55,785 nucleotides of DNA from Lachnospiraceae bacterium NK4A179 (lineage in GTDB: Bacteria; Bacillota; Clostridia; Lachnospirales; Lachnospiraceae). Below, piece by piece: positions 16,008-25,899 of the stretch; positions within the stretch are counted from its first letter, which is position 1, and every line of letters begins with the position of its first letter. A model generated the notes under the pieces. The model did no database searches and had not been told where the DNA came from. It was given only the letters and a program-made list of their open reading frames with translations. The stretch lies in contig ATWC01000017.1 of assembly GCA_000421045.1 (NCBI GenBank), positions 1 through 55,785 of the forward strand, in the 5' to 3' direction. A program made the position numbers and the translations under genes.

Positions 16008-17603
16008 ATGACAACCAAAGAAGAAATTGAAAGAAGACGTACATTCGCGATAATATCCCACCCGGATGCCGGTAAAACAACTCTTACCGAGAAGTTCCTC
16101 CTGTACGGAGGTGCCATCAATCTGGCCGGCTCGGTCAAGGGAAAGGCTACGGCAAGACATGCGGTATCAGACTGGATGGAGATAGAAAAGGAAAGAGGTA
16201 TTTCCGTAACCAGCTCGGTGCTTCAGTTTGAATATGACGGATTCTGCATCAACATACTTGATACCCCGGGACATCAGGATTTCTCGGAGGATACATATCG
16301 TACACTTATGGCGGCTGATTCGGCAGTCATGGTCATCGATGCTTCAAAGGGTGTTGAGCCTCAGACCAGAAAGCTTTTCAAGGTCTGCGGTATGAGAGGC
16401 ATACCTATATTCACATTCATAAACAAGCTGGATCGTGATGCAAGGGATACTCTGGATCTGCTTGATGAGATTGAGAAAGAGCTGGGTATAGAGACTGTTC
16501 CCATGAACTGGCCCATCGGCTCAGGTAAAAATTTCAAGGGAATATATGAGCGTGAAGAGCGCGATATCGTAACCTATACTGATACCGAGAAGGGTACAAA
16601 GGAAGGTGAGGAGCACAGGATAGATTATGCTGATACGGCGGCTGTAAAGGCTGCGATCGGTGAGGATTTTTATGCAAAGATGGAGGAAGATATCGAGCTG
16701 ATCGATATGGCCGGTGCTTCCTTTGATCTGGATATGGTCCGTGCAGGAAAGCTTACTCCGGTATTCTTTGGATCGGCTCTGACCAATTTCGGTGTTGAGA
16801 TATTTTTAAAACACTTCCTTAAGATGACGACCACACCGCTTCCCAGAAAGAGCGGCGACAGTATGATCGATCCGCTTTCGGATGATTTTTCTGCTTTTGT
16901 CTTCAAGATACAGGCCAATATGAACAAGGCTCACCGCGACAGGATAGCATTTATGCGTATCTGCTCGGGAAAGTTTGAGGCCGATAAGGAAGTGAAGCAT
17001 GTGCAGGGCAAGCGCACCATGCGTCTCCTGCAGCCGCAGCAGCTTATGGCCGATGAAAGAAAGATACTTGATACGGCTTATGGCGGCGATATCATAGGTG
17101 TCTTTGATCCGGGACTTTTCTCCATAGGAGACACGGTATGTACTCCGGGTAAGGATATCTGCTTTGAAGGCATACCGACATTTGCGCCTGAGCATTTTGC
17201 AAGGGTAAGACAGGTCGATACCATGAAGCGTAAACAGTTTGTAAAGGGTGTCGATCAGATCGCCAAGGAAGGTGCCATACAGATATTCAGGGAACTTGGC
17301 AGCGGTATGGAAGAGATAATCGTGGGAGTTGTAGGTGTGCTTCAGTTTGAGGTGCTCAAATACAGGCTCCAGAACGAATACAATGTCGAGATAAGGCTTG
17401 AGCCGCTTCCCTACGAATTTATAAGATGGATAGAAAATAAAAATGAAGTTGATGTGGCACATCTGACAGGCACATCCGATATGAAGAAGATCGAAGACCT
17501 TAAGGGCAATCCTCTTCTTATATGGGTAAATGAATGGAGCATAGGCATGACGCTTGAGCGTAATCCCGGGCTTAAGCTTTCCGAATTCGGAAAGGATTGG
17601 TAA
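16008..17603 (+). CDS. prfC: Peptide chain release factor 3
   Basis: The 531-aa translational GTPase has the P-loop HPDAGKTT (residues 18-25), ISVTSSVLQFEYD, the G3 motif DTPGHQDFSEDTYRT and the G4 motif NKLDR, then the RF3-specific C-terminal domain (QFEVLKYRLQNEYNVEIRLEPLPYE region). It recycles RF1/RF2 after termination. AAAGGAAG precedes ATG 16008. Its stop is 2 nt from the following TTG start, so the lipoprotein gene is probably co-transcribed. Confidence 0.97.
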   Translation: MTTKEEIERRRTFAIISHPDAGKTTLTEKFLLYGGAINLAGSVKGKATARHAVSDWMEIEKERGISVTSSVLQFEYDGFCINILDTPGHQDFSEDTYRTLMAADSAVMVIDASKGVEPQTRKLFKVCGMRGIPIFTFINKLDRDARDTLDLLDEIEKELGIETVPMNWPIGSGKNFKGIYEREERDIVTYTDTEKGTKEGEEHRIDYADTAAVKAAIGEDFYAKMEEDIELIDMAGASFDLDMVRAGKLTPVFFGSALTNFGVEIFLKHFLKMTTTPLPRKSGDSMIDPLSDDFSAFVFKIQANMNKAHRDRIAFMRICSGKFEADKEVKHVQGKRTMRLLQPQQLMADERKILDTAYGGDIIGVFDPGLFSIGDTVCTPGKDICFEGIPTFAPEHFARVRQVDTMKRKQFVKGVDQIAKEGAIQIFRELGSGMEEIIVGVVGVLQFEVLKYRLQNEYNVEIRLEPLPYEFIRWIENKNEVDVAHLTGTSDMKKIEDLKGNPLLIWVNEWSIGMTLERNPGLKLSEFGKDW

Positions 17604-17605
17604 GT

Positions 17606-18826
17606 TTGAAGAAGACTTTATTTGCAGTACTTCTGCTCATCTCTTCGCTGTTTCTTTTTTCCTGTGGTAAGGATGTAAAAGGCAAGGCGCAGGTGGAGTC
17701 TTACGGAGAGGATAATCCTGAGACAAACAAAAGCGGCTTTGACTTTGACGAAAAGGAACTGCGTGATGAAAGACTGGCATTGGGCATCAGCCCGGATACG
17801 ATAAAGATCGTATGTGAACAGAGTGCCGGAAAATACTATTATGATCATATAAGCAAGCCGCAGCAGGAGCTGTATGCCGAAGTTTATCTCCTGCTAAAGA
17901 ATCACGGAGAAGATGTGCTTGTTGATGCGCCTGATGAAGCTTCCATAGGATCGGTATTTCTCTGTGTTCTTAACGATCATCCGGAGATTTACTATACGGA
18001 AGGCTACGGCTATCGCAAATATACTGTCGGCGGAAAGGTATTCTTCACCATGTCCGGTAAGTATATTTATTCAAAGGATGAGTGCGCATTCTATGATCAG
18101 AAGCTTGAAGAGGCAACGCGCGCTTACCTGTCGGGATTTACGAAATATGACAATGAATATACACGTGTAAAGAGCGTTTATACAAAGGTCATCAAGCAGA
18201 CGAAATATGACAGGGAAGCAAGAGATAATCAGAACCTGCTTTCGGTATTGCTTTACGGCAAATCAGTCTGTCAGGGATATGCAAAGGCAGTGCAGTATCT
18301 CCTGAATAATCTCGGTGTGGAATGCACCGTGGTCACGGGAAAGTCAAAAGGCGGAGAAGGACACGCTTGGAATCTGGTAAAGATCGATGGCGACTATTAT
18401 TATCTTGATGCGACCTGGGGCGATGAGGAATACCGTGAGTTAAGCGGCGAAAAGAAGGTCCCCGGCAGAGTGGTAAGCTATGATTTCCTCAATGTGACTT
18501 CGGATGATATCGCAGGCACGCACACCGCTGACAATGTGGTGAGCATGCCGGTCTGCACGTCCAGAGAAGCGAATTATTATGTAAAAGAAGGCCTGTACTT
18601 TGATTCCTACAATGAAAGAGAGTTGGCAGTTGCACTTAAGATGGCCGTGATGGGGAATCAGGGATATCTGGCTTTGAAATGTTCGGATAAAGATGTTTAT
18701 CAGCTTTACCTTGATACGCTAGTGACCAATAAGAGGATATTTGAGCTGCTGCCCAAGGGTTCTTCGATCGCGAGTATCGATTATATAGTCAACAATGAGC
18801 AGCACATCATATGCTTCCTTTTCTGA
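17606..18826 (+). CDS. Transglutaminase-like lipoprotein
   Basis: The 406-aa exported protein has a lipoprotein signal ending LFLFS-C20. A transglutaminase/protease-like core shows the full Cys-His-Asp triad: C222 in SVCQGYAKA, H253 in GEGHAWNLV and D268 in YYLDATW. Such surface proteins may be peptidases or cross-linking enzymes; the substrate is unknown. TTG 17606 is chosen (AAAGGA at 17591-17596). It starts 2 nt after prfC. The last 100 residues have no recognised domain. Confidence 0.85.
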   Translation: MKKTLFAVLLLISSLFLFSCGKDVKGKAQVESYGEDNPETNKSGFDFDEKELRDERLALGISPDTIKIVCEQSAGKYYYDHISKPQQELYAEVYLLLKNHGEDVLVDAPDEASIGSVFLCVLNDHPEIYYTEGYGYRKYTVGGKVFFTMSGKYIYSKDECAFYDQKLEEATRAYLSGFTKYDNEYTRVKSVYTKVIKQTKYDREARDNQNLLSVLLYGKSVCQGYAKAVQYLLNNLGVECTVVTGKSKGGEGHAWNLVKIDGDYYYLDATWGDEEYRELSGEKKVPGRVVSYDFLNVTSDDIAGTHTADNVVSMPVCTSREANYYVKEGLYFDSYNERELAVALKMAVMGNQGYLALKCSDKDVYQLYLDTLVTNKRIFELLPKGSSIASIDYIVNNEQHIICFLF

Positions 18827-18839
18827 AGCGGTGCCAAGA

Positions 18840-18868
18840 TTGAAATACAGGCAGAGTTTTGATAAAAT
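18840..18868 (+). promoter_or_regulatory. Promoter of the yqhY-nusB operon
   Basis: TTGAAA (18840-18845), 17-nt spacer, TAAAAT (18863-18868), followed by GGAGGG ahead of the yqhY start. Confidence 0.75.
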
Positions 18869-18912
18869 AAGCAGGTAAGTTTTGCCAGCTCTTATATAGC
18901 GGAGGGTGTGGA

Positions 18913-19290
18913 ATGGATACAAATGAGATAAAGTTAAGTTCCGGAAAAGACGGAAAGGGAATGGTTGCCATTGCAGATGATGTGGTTGCTATGATCGCAT
19001 CACTTGCAGCTTCTGAAGTTGAAGGCGTTTCGTCTCCGGTAGGAAATATCACAAATGAACTTATGAGCAAGGTAGGAATGAAGAAGCTTACCAGAGGTGC
19101 AAAGGTTAATGTACTTGAAAATGTGGTAACGGTAGATCTTTCTCTTGTTCTTGATGCGGGAAGACGCATACCCGAAACCTGCAGGATCGTGCAGGAAAAG
19201 GTAAAGAATGCAATAGAGACAATGACCGGACTTTCAGTGGCAGATGTGAACATTCGCATTAGCGCAATTGATATGTCGGGGATGAAGTAA
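18913..19290 (+). CDS. yqhY: Asp23/Gls24 family protein YqhY
   Basis: The 125-aa protein is of Asp23/Gls24 type: an N-terminal segment with AIADDVVAMIASLAASEVEGV, then a strand-rich body (VVTVDLSLVLDAGRRIPETC) and the final VADVNIRISAIDM. In Bacillus YqhY is linked to control of acetyl-CoA carboxylase, whose genes precede it there; here no accBC is adjacent. GGAGGG precedes ATG. It heads the nusB operon. Confidence 0.9.
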   Translation: MDTNEIKLSSGKDGKGMVAIADDVVAMIASLAASEVEGVSSPVGNITNELMSKVGMKKLTRGAKVNVLENVVTVDLSLVLDAGRRIPETCRIVQEKVKNAIETMTGLSVADVNIRISAIDMSGMK

Positions 19291-19302
19291 GGAACATCGG
19301 AT

Positions 19303-19767
19303 ATGAGCAGACATGCGATAAGGAAGCAGGTTTTTCTTCTGCTTTTTCGTACAGAATTTCACAATGCGGAGGAGATGCCCGAACAGGAGCGTCTCTTCTT
19401 TTTGCAGGATGATATAGAAGACACATACAAGGGCACGGACATATGGGCTGAAGAAGAGGAAGAGCCCGATACAGATGAGAAGCGCCTTGATGACGAAAGC
19501 GAGAAGGAAGTATCCGAACGCTTTCATGCAATACAGGAAGCACTGCCGGAGATAGATAAGGAACTCAATGAGAAGATGTCCGGATGGTCAACGGAGCGTC
19601 TTGGCAAAGTTGAGCTTACGATCCTCCGTATCGCACTTTACGAGATGAGGAAAGATGATACCATTTCTGATGCGGTAGCCATTAACGAAGCCGTTGAACT
19701 TGCCAAGAAGTACGGTCAGGAGAAATCCGGCGAATTCGTAAACGGTGTGCTTGCAAAGCTGGTATAG
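19303..19767 (+). CDS. nusB: Transcription antitermination factor NusB
   Basis: The 154-aa all-helical protein begins [19 protein letters not shown] and has the conserved C-terminal segment [17 protein letters not shown] followed by [13 protein letters not shown] and FVNGVLAKL. NusB binds boxA RNA with NusE to support rRNA transcription. An acidic insertion ([16 protein letters not shown]) lengthens it slightly. It lies 12 nt after yqhY. Confidence 0.95.
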   Translation: MSRHAIRKQVFLLLFRTEFHNAEEMPEQERLFFLQDDIEDTYKGTDIWAEEEEEPDTDEKRLDDESEKEVSERFHAIQEALPEIDKELNEKMSGWSTERLGKVELTILRIALYEMRKDDTISDAVAINEAVELAKKYGQEKSGEFVNGVLAKLV

Positions 19768-19791
19768 CCCTCACTCAGGGGTGCTTATATT

Positions 19792-21132
19792 ATGCAGAAA
19801 AACATATATACAGTAGCACAGATCAATTCCTATATCAGGAATATGTTCTCCGAGGATTATCTGCTGAAGAATGTTTCAGTCCGCGGAGAAGTCAGCAATC
19901 TCAAATATCATTCATCAGGTCACATTTATTTCAGTTTAAAGGATGACAAAGCTCTTCTTAACTGCGTGTGTTTCCGTTCGTCTGCGGCGGGGCTTAAGTT
20001 CAGGCTTGAAAACGGGATGAGCATCACCGCAAAGGGCAGCGTCGAGGTTTATGAGAAGGACGGCAAGTTCCAGCTTTATGTGTCATCGGCAGAAAAGCTC
20101 GGAGCCGGTGAGCTTGCGGAGAAATTTGAGAAGCTTAAAAGCGAGCTGGAGGAAAGAGGTCTCTTTGCACCTGAGTACAAAAGGCCCATACCCGCTTATG
20201 TAAAAACGCTTGGAGTGGTGACTGCTGCAACGGGAGCTGCCATAAGGGATATAATCAATGTTTCAAAAAGACGGAACCCCTTTATTCAGATAATCCTTTA
20301 TCCTGCGATAGTCCAGGGTGAAGCGGCAGCTGACAGTATAGTGAAGGGTATAAGAGCGCTGGATGCTGCGGGCGTGGATGTTATAATAATAGGACGCGGA
20401 GGCGGATCTATCGAGGATCTGTGGGCTTTTAATGAAGAGAAGGTCGCGCAGGCCGTGTTTGACTGCTGCACACCTGTGATCTCGGCAGTGGGCCACGAGA
20501 CTGATGTGACGATAAGCGATTTTGTAGCAGACCTAAGAGCCCCCACACCTTCTGCCGGTGCTGAAAGGGCTGTGGCGGATGTTAATGAGATCCTTGATAA
20601 GATAGATAAATATTCCGGACGTCTTAACTTTGCGGAGAGTGCGGCGATAGGCGCTGCCAGATCCGGGTTAAGATCTTTCGAAACAGAGCTTGGCCACAGG
20701 ATGGAAAAAAAGCTTTCCGACAGGAAGCATGTACTGGCTAATTTTTCCATAAGGATGGATGCCTGCTCACCGGATACACTGATAAAGAAAAAGCGCGAGA
20801 GCATTGAGTTTTCGAGAGAGAAGCTGGACAGACTGATAGAACTTAAGACTGAGAGGGAACGGCTTCGTCTTGAGCAGTTTAGACCGGCATTATCCGGAGT
20901 TATGCGGGAAAAACTCACGGCAGCTTCGCATAAGTATGATATATGCCTTGAAAGGATAAAGGCCCTTTCACCTGCAGAGCGTATAGGCAAAGGCTACGGT
21001 TATGTACGAGATACTGAAGGAAAGGCCGTTAAGAGCGTAAAGAGTGTAAAAAAAGGCGATAAGCTCAGCATATATGTAAGTGACGGTCAGATAGATACAG
21101 AGGTGCTTTCGGCAAAGGAGAACAGTATATGA
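19792..21132 (+). CDS. xseA: Exodeoxyribonuclease VII large subunit
   Basis: The 446-aa product has an N-terminal OB-fold domain (residues about 1-100, SVRGEVSNLKYHSSGHIYFSLKD), the nuclease core with GVVTAATGAAIRDI and GRGGGSIEDLWAFNEE, and ADLRAPTPSAGAE before a long helical C-terminal arm. It degrades single-stranded DNA with XseB. The end overlaps the xseB start (ATGA), which suits fixed stoichiometry. Confidence 0.97.
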   Translation: MQKNIYTVAQINSYIRNMFSEDYLLKNVSVRGEVSNLKYHSSGHIYFSLKDDKALLNCVCFRSSAAGLKFRLENGMSITAKGSVEVYEKDGKFQLYVSSAEKLGAGELAEKFEKLKSELEERGLFAPEYKRPIPAYVKTLGVVTAATGAAIRDIINVSKRRNPFIQIILYPAIVQGEAAADSIVKGIRALDAAGVDVIIIGRGGGSIEDLWAFNEEKVAQAVFDCCTPVISAVGHETDVTISDFVADLRAPTPSAGAERAVADVNEILDKIDKYSGRLNFAESAAIGAARSGLRSFETELGHRMEKKLSDRKHVLANFSIRMDACSPDTLIKKKRESIEFSREKLDRLIELKTERERLRLEQFRPALSGVMREKLTAASHKYDICLERIKALSPAERIGKGYGYVRDTEGKAVKSVKSVKKGDKLSIYVSDGQIDTEVLSAKENSI

Positions 21133-21359
21133 AAAAGACTGAAGAAAAAGAAGCAAAAAAGGTTTCGCTGGAGGAGAATTTTGCTGCCATCGAAGAGATA
21201 CTTACCAAGATGGAGGATGCGGAACTTCCGCTTGAAGAAAGCTTCAGACTGTATGAAGACGGAGTTAAGCGCTTAAAGGAATGCAGCGGCGAGATAGATA
21301 TGATCGAGAAAAAGGTCAAGCTCCTTTCGGATGACGGAAGCCTTGAAGATATGGATTAA
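21129..21359 (+). CDS. xseB: Exodeoxyribonuclease VII small subunit
   Basis: The 76-aa helical protein has the family core SLEENFAAIEEILTKMEDAE, then LPLEESFRLYEDGVKRL. It binds the helical arm of XseA. It starts within the stop of xseA. Confidence 0.96.
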   Translation: MKKTEEKEAKKVSLEENFAAIEEILTKMEDAELPLEESFRLYEDGVKRLKECSGEIDMIEKKVKLLSDDGSLEDMD

Positions 21360-21387
21360 ATAAAGGCTGCAGAACGGAGATGGAAAG

Positions 21388-22311
21388 ATGATTTTTACTG
21401 AAGAAATGAAAAAAAGGACAGAAGAGGCCGATGTGTGTGTAAGGTCATACCTGCCCGAAATAAAAGGTCATGCAAAGATGCTGGCAGAGTCAATGGATTA
21501 CAGCGTGGGAGCAGGCGGCAAGAGACTAAGACCTGTGATGATGAAGGCTGCTTTTGATATGTGCGGCGGACAGGGCGATATAGTAAAGCCCTTCATGGCG
21601 GCAATCGAATTCATACACAATTATTCCCTTGTGCATGATGATCTTCCCGAGATGGATAATGACATGCTGCGCAGAGGTGTGCCTTCAACACACGCAAAAT
21701 ACGGATCGGGAATGGCTGTGCTTGCCGGCGACGGACTGCTCAATTATGCGTTTGAGACTGCACTTAAGAGCACGGAAGTGTCGTATGATAAAGATTATGG
21801 ACACATACTCGATGCGCTGAAGGTGCTTGCCGGGAAGTCCGGTATATACGGAATGGCCGGTGGACAGGCGCTTGATGTGGAAGCGGACAAAAAGGATCTG
21901 GAACTGTCCGAAGAAGAGATACTTTTTGTTTATGAAAATAAGACTGCAGCTCTTTTGCAGGCATCGCTTGTATGCGGAGCAATACTTGCGGGTGCATCCG
22001 ATAAAGACTGTGATACGCTCATGAGAGCGGGATATTGCCTCGGCGTGGCTTTTCAGCTGCAGGATGATATACTTGACGTGACCGGTTCGGAGACAGAGAT
22101 AGGCAAGCCTGTAGGCAGTGATGAACGAAACGGGAAAAAGACCTATCTTTCTTATCTGGGTTTTGATGCTGCGGAAAAGAAACAGGAAGAGCTTTCGGCA
22201 GAAGCCGCAGCACTGGTAAGGAGTATATATGAGACCGAAGACGGTGAAAGGCGTGAGGCGGGAGAATTTCTTGAGGGACTGATAGAGAGTCTCGTTAAGA
22301 GAAGAAAGTGA
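21388..22311 (+). CDS. ispA: Polyprenyl (farnesyl) diphosphate synthase
   Basis: The 307-aa all-helical trans-prenyltransferase has the first Asp-rich motif in HDDLPEMDND, then RRGVPSTHAKYG, and the second in QLQDDILDVTG. The small bulky-residue pattern before the first motif and the place between xseB and dxs fit geranyl/farnesyl diphosphate synthase. Product length cannot be read with certainty. It uses precursors from the DXP pathway begun by the next gene. Confidence 0.94.
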   Translation: MIFTEEMKKRTEEADVCVRSYLPEIKGHAKMLAESMDYSVGAGGKRLRPVMMKAAFDMCGGQGDIVKPFMAAIEFIHNYSLVHDDLPEMDNDMLRRGVPSTHAKYGSGMAVLAGDGLLNYAFETALKSTEVSYDKDYGHILDALKVLAGKSGIYGMAGGQALDVEADKKDLELSEEEILFVYENKTAALLQASLVCGAILAGASDKDCDTLMRAGYCLGVAFQLQDDILDVTGSETEIGKPVGSDERNGKKTYLSYLGFDAAEKKQEELSAEAAALVRSIYETEDGERREAGEFLEGLIESLVKRRK

Positions 22312-22316
22312 TCGAT

Positions 22317-24185
22317 ATGGCTTTACTTGATGAAATAAAAAAAGAAAATGATATTAAGAAGATAGATCCGTCGGATTATGAAAAGCTTGCTGCCGAGATA
22401 AGGGATTTCCTTATCGAGCATATAAGCAATACCGGAGGACATCTGGCTTCGAACCTTGGTGTTGTGGAACTTACAATGGCGCTGCATCTTTCTCTTGATC
22501 TGCCTAAGGATAAGATCATATGGGATGTAGGGCACCAGTCATATACACATAAGCTTCTTACCGGAAGACGTGAAGGTTTCGATAAGCTTCGTAAATACGG
22601 TGGAATGAGCGGATTTCCGAAGAGGAGTGAGAGTGAATGCGACTGTTTTGACACGGGACATTCATCGACTTCGATCTCGGCAGGTCTTGGCTTTGTTGAG
22701 GCCAGGGAGATCTCGGGTGAAGACTATACAGTAGTGTCTGTCATCGGTGACGGATCGATGACCGGCGGTATGGCCTTTGAAGGACTCAATAATTCTTCCA
22801 ACAGGGAACTGAAGAAGAATTTCATAATCATACTTAATGATAACAACATGTCCATCGCAGAGAATGTGGGCGGAATGTCCAAATATTTAAACGGCATCCG
22901 TACGAATGAAAACTATCTGGAACTCAAGGATAAGGTTTATTACAGACTTATGGATTCCGGAAAGTTCGGGACAGCCAGGGCTTTAAGGAAAGCCAAAAGC
23001 TCACTGAAGAATCTCCTTGTGGGCAATATGCTTTTTGAAGATATGGGCATCACTTATCTGGGACCGGTTGACGGGCATGATGTAAATGCCGTGATGAAAG
23101 CTCTTGAAGAGGCTAAGCGCGTAAACAGTGCGGTGATAGTTCATGTGCTTACCAAGAAGGGCAAAGGTTATTCGCCTGCAGAGAAGCATCCTTCAAGGTT
23201 CCATGGTACAGATCCTTTTGATATAGCGACCGGTATGCCCAAGAAGGTAAAGAGCAAGCCGGGCTATACCGATGTGTTCTCTACGGTTATGTGTAAGCTT
23301 GCGCAGGATAGGAAGGATGTGGTGGCAGTGACTGCTGCGATGCCTGACGGTACGGGACTTAAGCGTTTCCGTAACCGCTTTCCGGACAGGTTCTTTGATG
23401 TGGGAATAGCAGAGGCTCATGCGGTGACTTTTTCCGCGGGTCTGGCAGCAGGCGGGATGCATCCGATATTTGCGGTATATTCCTCCTTCCTTCAGAGAGC
23501 ATACGATCAGCTGATACATGATGTGTGTCTCCAGAACCTTCCGGTGACATTTGCGATAGACAGGGCAGGACTGGTGGGAAGTGACGGAGAAACCCACCAG
23601 GGTATATTTGATCTGTCTTTCCTTGCGTCCATGCCGAATATGCATGTGATCGCACCTAAGAATAAGTGGGAACTTGCAGACATGATCAGATACGCTGCTG
23701 ACTTTGGCGGCCCCATGGCAGTGCGTTATCCCAGAGGGGAAGCCTATGACGGACTCAGGGAATACAGGGCTCCGATAGAGTTTGGCAAGAGTGAACTGAT
23801 ATATGATGACGGTGAAGTGTGTCTCATAGCTGTGGGCTCCATGGTAAAGACTGCAGAGGAAGTGAGAGACAGACTCATAAAAGAGGGGCATAAGGCAACC
23901 CTCATTAATGCACGTTTTGTAAAGCCTATCGATGAAGGCATGATCGATATAGCGCAGAACGGCCACAAGATCATAGTCACAATGGAAGAGAATGTGATCA
24001 ACGGTGGTTTCGGTGAACGTTTCAGGCTTCTCTATGATGAGAAGGTGCCTGAGGACAAGCGGATAAAGATGATCAATATCGCGCTTCCGGATGCATATGT
24101 AGAGCACGGTGATCCGGAGATACTCAAGAAAGAATGCGGTATAGACATGGCATCCATATTCGGAAGGATAATAGAAGAACTGTGA
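22317..24185 (+). CDS. dxs: 1-deoxy-D-xylulose-5-phosphate synthase
   Basis: About 622 aa. The thiamine diphosphate site is GDGSMTGGMAFEGLNN; other motifs are DVGHQSYTHKLLTGR near residue 66, FPKRSESECDCFDTGHSSTS, and IAEAHAVTFSAGLA with DRAGLVGSDGETHQG. It condenses pyruvate and glyceraldehyde 3-phosphate to start the non-mevalonate isoprenoid route, feeding ispA upstream. ATG 22317 fits the family N-terminus; GTG 22308, overlapping ispA, is an alternative. The end overlaps tlyA as GTGA. Confidence 0.97.
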   Translation: MALLDEIKKENDIKKIDPSDYEKLAAEIRDFLIEHISNTGGHLASNLGVVELTMALHLSLDLPKDKIIWDVGHQSYTHKLLTGRREGFDKLRKYGGMSGFPKRSESECDCFDTGHSSTSISAGLGFVEAREISGEDYTVVSVIGDGSMTGGMAFEGLNNSSNRELKKNFIIILNDNNMSIAENVGGMSKYLNGIRTNENYLELKDKVYYRLMDSGKFGTARALRKAKSSLKNLLVGNMLFEDMGITYLGPVDGHDVNAVMKALEEAKRVNSAVIVHVLTKKGKGYSPAEKHPSRFHGTDPFDIATGMPKKVKSKPGYTDVFSTVMCKLAQDRKDVVAVTAAMPDGTGLKRFRNRFPDRFFDVGIAEAHAVTFSAGLAAGGMHPIFAVYSSFLQRAYDQLIHDVCLQNLPVTFAIDRAGLVGSDGETHQGIFDLSFLASMPNMHVIAPKNKWELADMIRYAADFGGPMAVRYPRGEAYDGLREYRAPIEFGKSELIYDDGEVCLIAVGSMVKTAEEVRDRLIKEGHKATLINARFVKPIDEGMIDIAQNGHKIIVTMEENVINGGFGERFRLLYDEKVPEDKRIKMINIALPDAYVEHGDPEILKKECGIDMASIFGRIIEEL

Positions 24186-24976
24186 AGGAAAGACTGGATA
24201 TACTTCTCGTAAACAGAGGACTGGCTCCCTCACGTGAGCAGGCAAAGCGTACCATTATGGAAGGCAATGTTTTTGTAAACGGAGAGAGGGAGGACAAGGC
24301 AGGCAGCACTTTCAAGGAAGATGCTGTTATTGAGGTGCGCGGGAAGGAACTTAAATATGTGAGCCGCGGCGGCCTGAAGCTTGAGAAGGCAATGGAAGTA
24401 TTCCCGGTAAAACTTGACGGGAAGATCTGTATGGATATAGGTGCGTCTACCGGAGGCTTTACGGACTGCATGCTGCAGAACGGCGCAGTGAAGGTCTATG
24501 CAGTGGATGTGGGATACGGCCAGCTTGCATGGAAGCTCCGTTCAGATGAGAGAGTCGTCTGCATGGAGAAGACAAATTTCAGATATGTCACAAAGGAACA
24601 GATCCCGGAGGATATAGATTTTGCATCCGTGGATGTTTCGTTCATCTCACTTTCCAAGATACTTCCCGCAGCCTATCCTCTTCTTAAGGAGGATGGAGAA
24701 ATGGTATGCCTTATCAAGCCTCAGTTTGAGGCAGGCAGGGAAAATGTGGGCAAGAAGGGTGTGGTAAGAGATCCTGAGATACATATATCTGTTATTGAAA
24801 GTGTTTTCGGATATGCTGCTGAAAACGGTTTTTATGTAAGGGGGCTCGACTACTCACCGGTACGTGGTCCCGAGGGAAATATCGAATACCTGATGCATAT
24901 AGGCAAGACGGAGGTTGCTCAGGCAAAGCTTCCTGAGATAAAGGATGTGGTCGCCGGGGCTCATGCAACACTTTAG
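24182..24976 (+). CDS. tlyA: TlyA-family rRNA (2'-O-cytidine) methyltransferase
   Basis: The 264-aa product has an N-terminal S4 RNA-binding domain (RLDILLVNRGLAPSREQAKR) and an FtsJ-like methyltransferase domain with the SAM loop MDIGASTGGFTDCML and VSFISLSKILPA. TlyA proteins methylate rRNA; older annotation as hemolysin is probably misleading. GTG 24182 is the start, inside the dxs stop; the in-frame extension upstream lies entirely within dxs. Confidence 0.93.
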   Translation: MKERLDILLVNRGLAPSREQAKRTIMEGNVFVNGEREDKAGSTFKEDAVIEVRGKELKYVSRGGLKLEKAMEVFPVKLDGKICMDIGASTGGFTDCMLQNGAVKVYAVDVGYGQLAWKLRSDERVVCMEKTNFRYVTKEQIPEDIDFASVDVSFISLSKILPAAYPLLKEDGEMVCLIKPQFEAGRENVGKKGVVRDPEIHISVIESVFGYAAENGFYVRGLDYSPVRGPEGNIEYLMHIGKTEVAQAKLPEIKDVVAGAHATL

Positions 24977-24985
24977 AGGGCAGCT

Positions 24986-25834
24986 ATGAATAAGATATGC
25001 ATAATCTCAAACAGTTTAAAGGATAAGGATCTGCAGATCGGCAAAGATATAAGTGCTAGGTTTCTTGCTCTTGCCGCCAGCGAGGGGATAGAAGGAGCTG
25101 AGGCACCGTTACTTGATATCTGCGATGTGTATCTTGATGTGCCTTCGGGAATGCAGGGTTTTATCGTTATAGGCGGAGACGGCTCGGTTCTCTCTGCTGC
25201 AAAGAAGACGATGAAGGATGATCTTCCGATGATAGGCTTTAATCTGGGTGCGGTGGGATATCTCGCCGAGGTGGAACTTGCCGAATCGGAGAAGGCTCTG
25301 TATAAGCTTCTCAAGGATCAGTATACGATAGAGGAAAGGATGATGCTTAAGGGTGTTGTCCATAAGGATGGTGAGGATGAGCCGGCTGATGTGGCACTTA
25401 ACGATGTGGTGCTCTCCAGGCGCGGGGACATGCAGGTTACGGGTTATCGTGTGTGCATTAACGGATCGTTCTTAAGCGATTTCAGATCGGATGGTATCAT
25501 CATCAGCACGCCGACCGGATCAACGGCATACAACCTTTCCGCAGGCGGTGCCATAGTCGATCCCACTGCAAGACTTATACAGGTGACTCCGGTCGCTTCA
25601 CATATGCTCAATACAAGGAGCGTCATACTTTCCGCTGAGACGGAGGTTTCCGTGATGATACTCCCGCCCAAAGGGGTGAGACCCGTGGATGTGGGCGCAT
25701 ATTTTGACGGCAATATGAGCAGGACTATGCACCCCGGAGACTATGTGACTGTTACGGCAGATAAAAAGATCACGCGTGTTATCCGTATCTCGGATGACGG
25801 TTTCCTTCAGGTACTTCACAAAAAAATGGTATGA
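24986..25834 (+). CDS. nadK: NAD kinase
   Basis: The 282-aa product has the GGDGS motif (FIVIGGDGSVLSAAKK), a second conserved patch LNDVVLSRRGDMQVTGYRV, and SDGIIISTPTGSTAYNLSAGG, all typical of ATP-NAD kinases making NADP. It starts 9 nt after tlyA. In many relatives argR follows; here a hairpin and then recN follow. Confidence 0.96.
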   Translation: MNKICIISNSLKDKDLQIGKDISARFLALAASEGIEGAEAPLLDICDVYLDVPSGMQGFIVIGGDGSVLSAAKKTMKDDLPMIGFNLGAVGYLAEVELAESEKALYKLLKDQYTIEERMMLKGVVHKDGEDEPADVALNDVVLSRRGDMQVTGYRVCINGSFLSDFRSDGIIISTPTGSTAYNLSAGGAIVDPTARLIQVTPVASHMLNTRSVILSAETEVSVMILPPKGVRPVDVGAYFDGNMSRTMHPGDYVTVTADKKITRVIRISDDGFLQVLHKKMV

Positions 25835-25846
25835 CCGCATGGCGAT

Positions 25847-25899
25847 CCTTCTTAGAGAGCTGAGGGTATGATTTTCGTGCCTTCAGCTGTCTGAGAAGG
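25847..25899 (+). other. Long hairpin between nadK and recN
   Basis: The arm 25848-25868 pairs with 25878-25898 over about 20 bp including G:U pairs, with one mismatch and a C:G extension. There is no U-run, so it looks like an mRNA processing or stability element or a partial attenuator in the short gap before recN. Confidence 0.6.

Noticed and set aside
16806-17462. Minus-strand open frame of 218 codons opposite prfC
   Set aside because: Antisense of conserved release factor motifs; composition is atypical for a protein.
20298-20990. Minus-strand open frame of 230 codons opposite xseA
   Set aside because: Ser/Leu-rich shadow of the exonuclease gene; no ribosome site or family resemblance.
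23193-24245. Minus-strand open frame of 350 codons opposite dxs and tlyA
   Set aside because: The plus strand encodes an unmistakable DXP synthase here. The antisense product is Cys/His/Tyr-rich without domains, a known by-product of codon bias.
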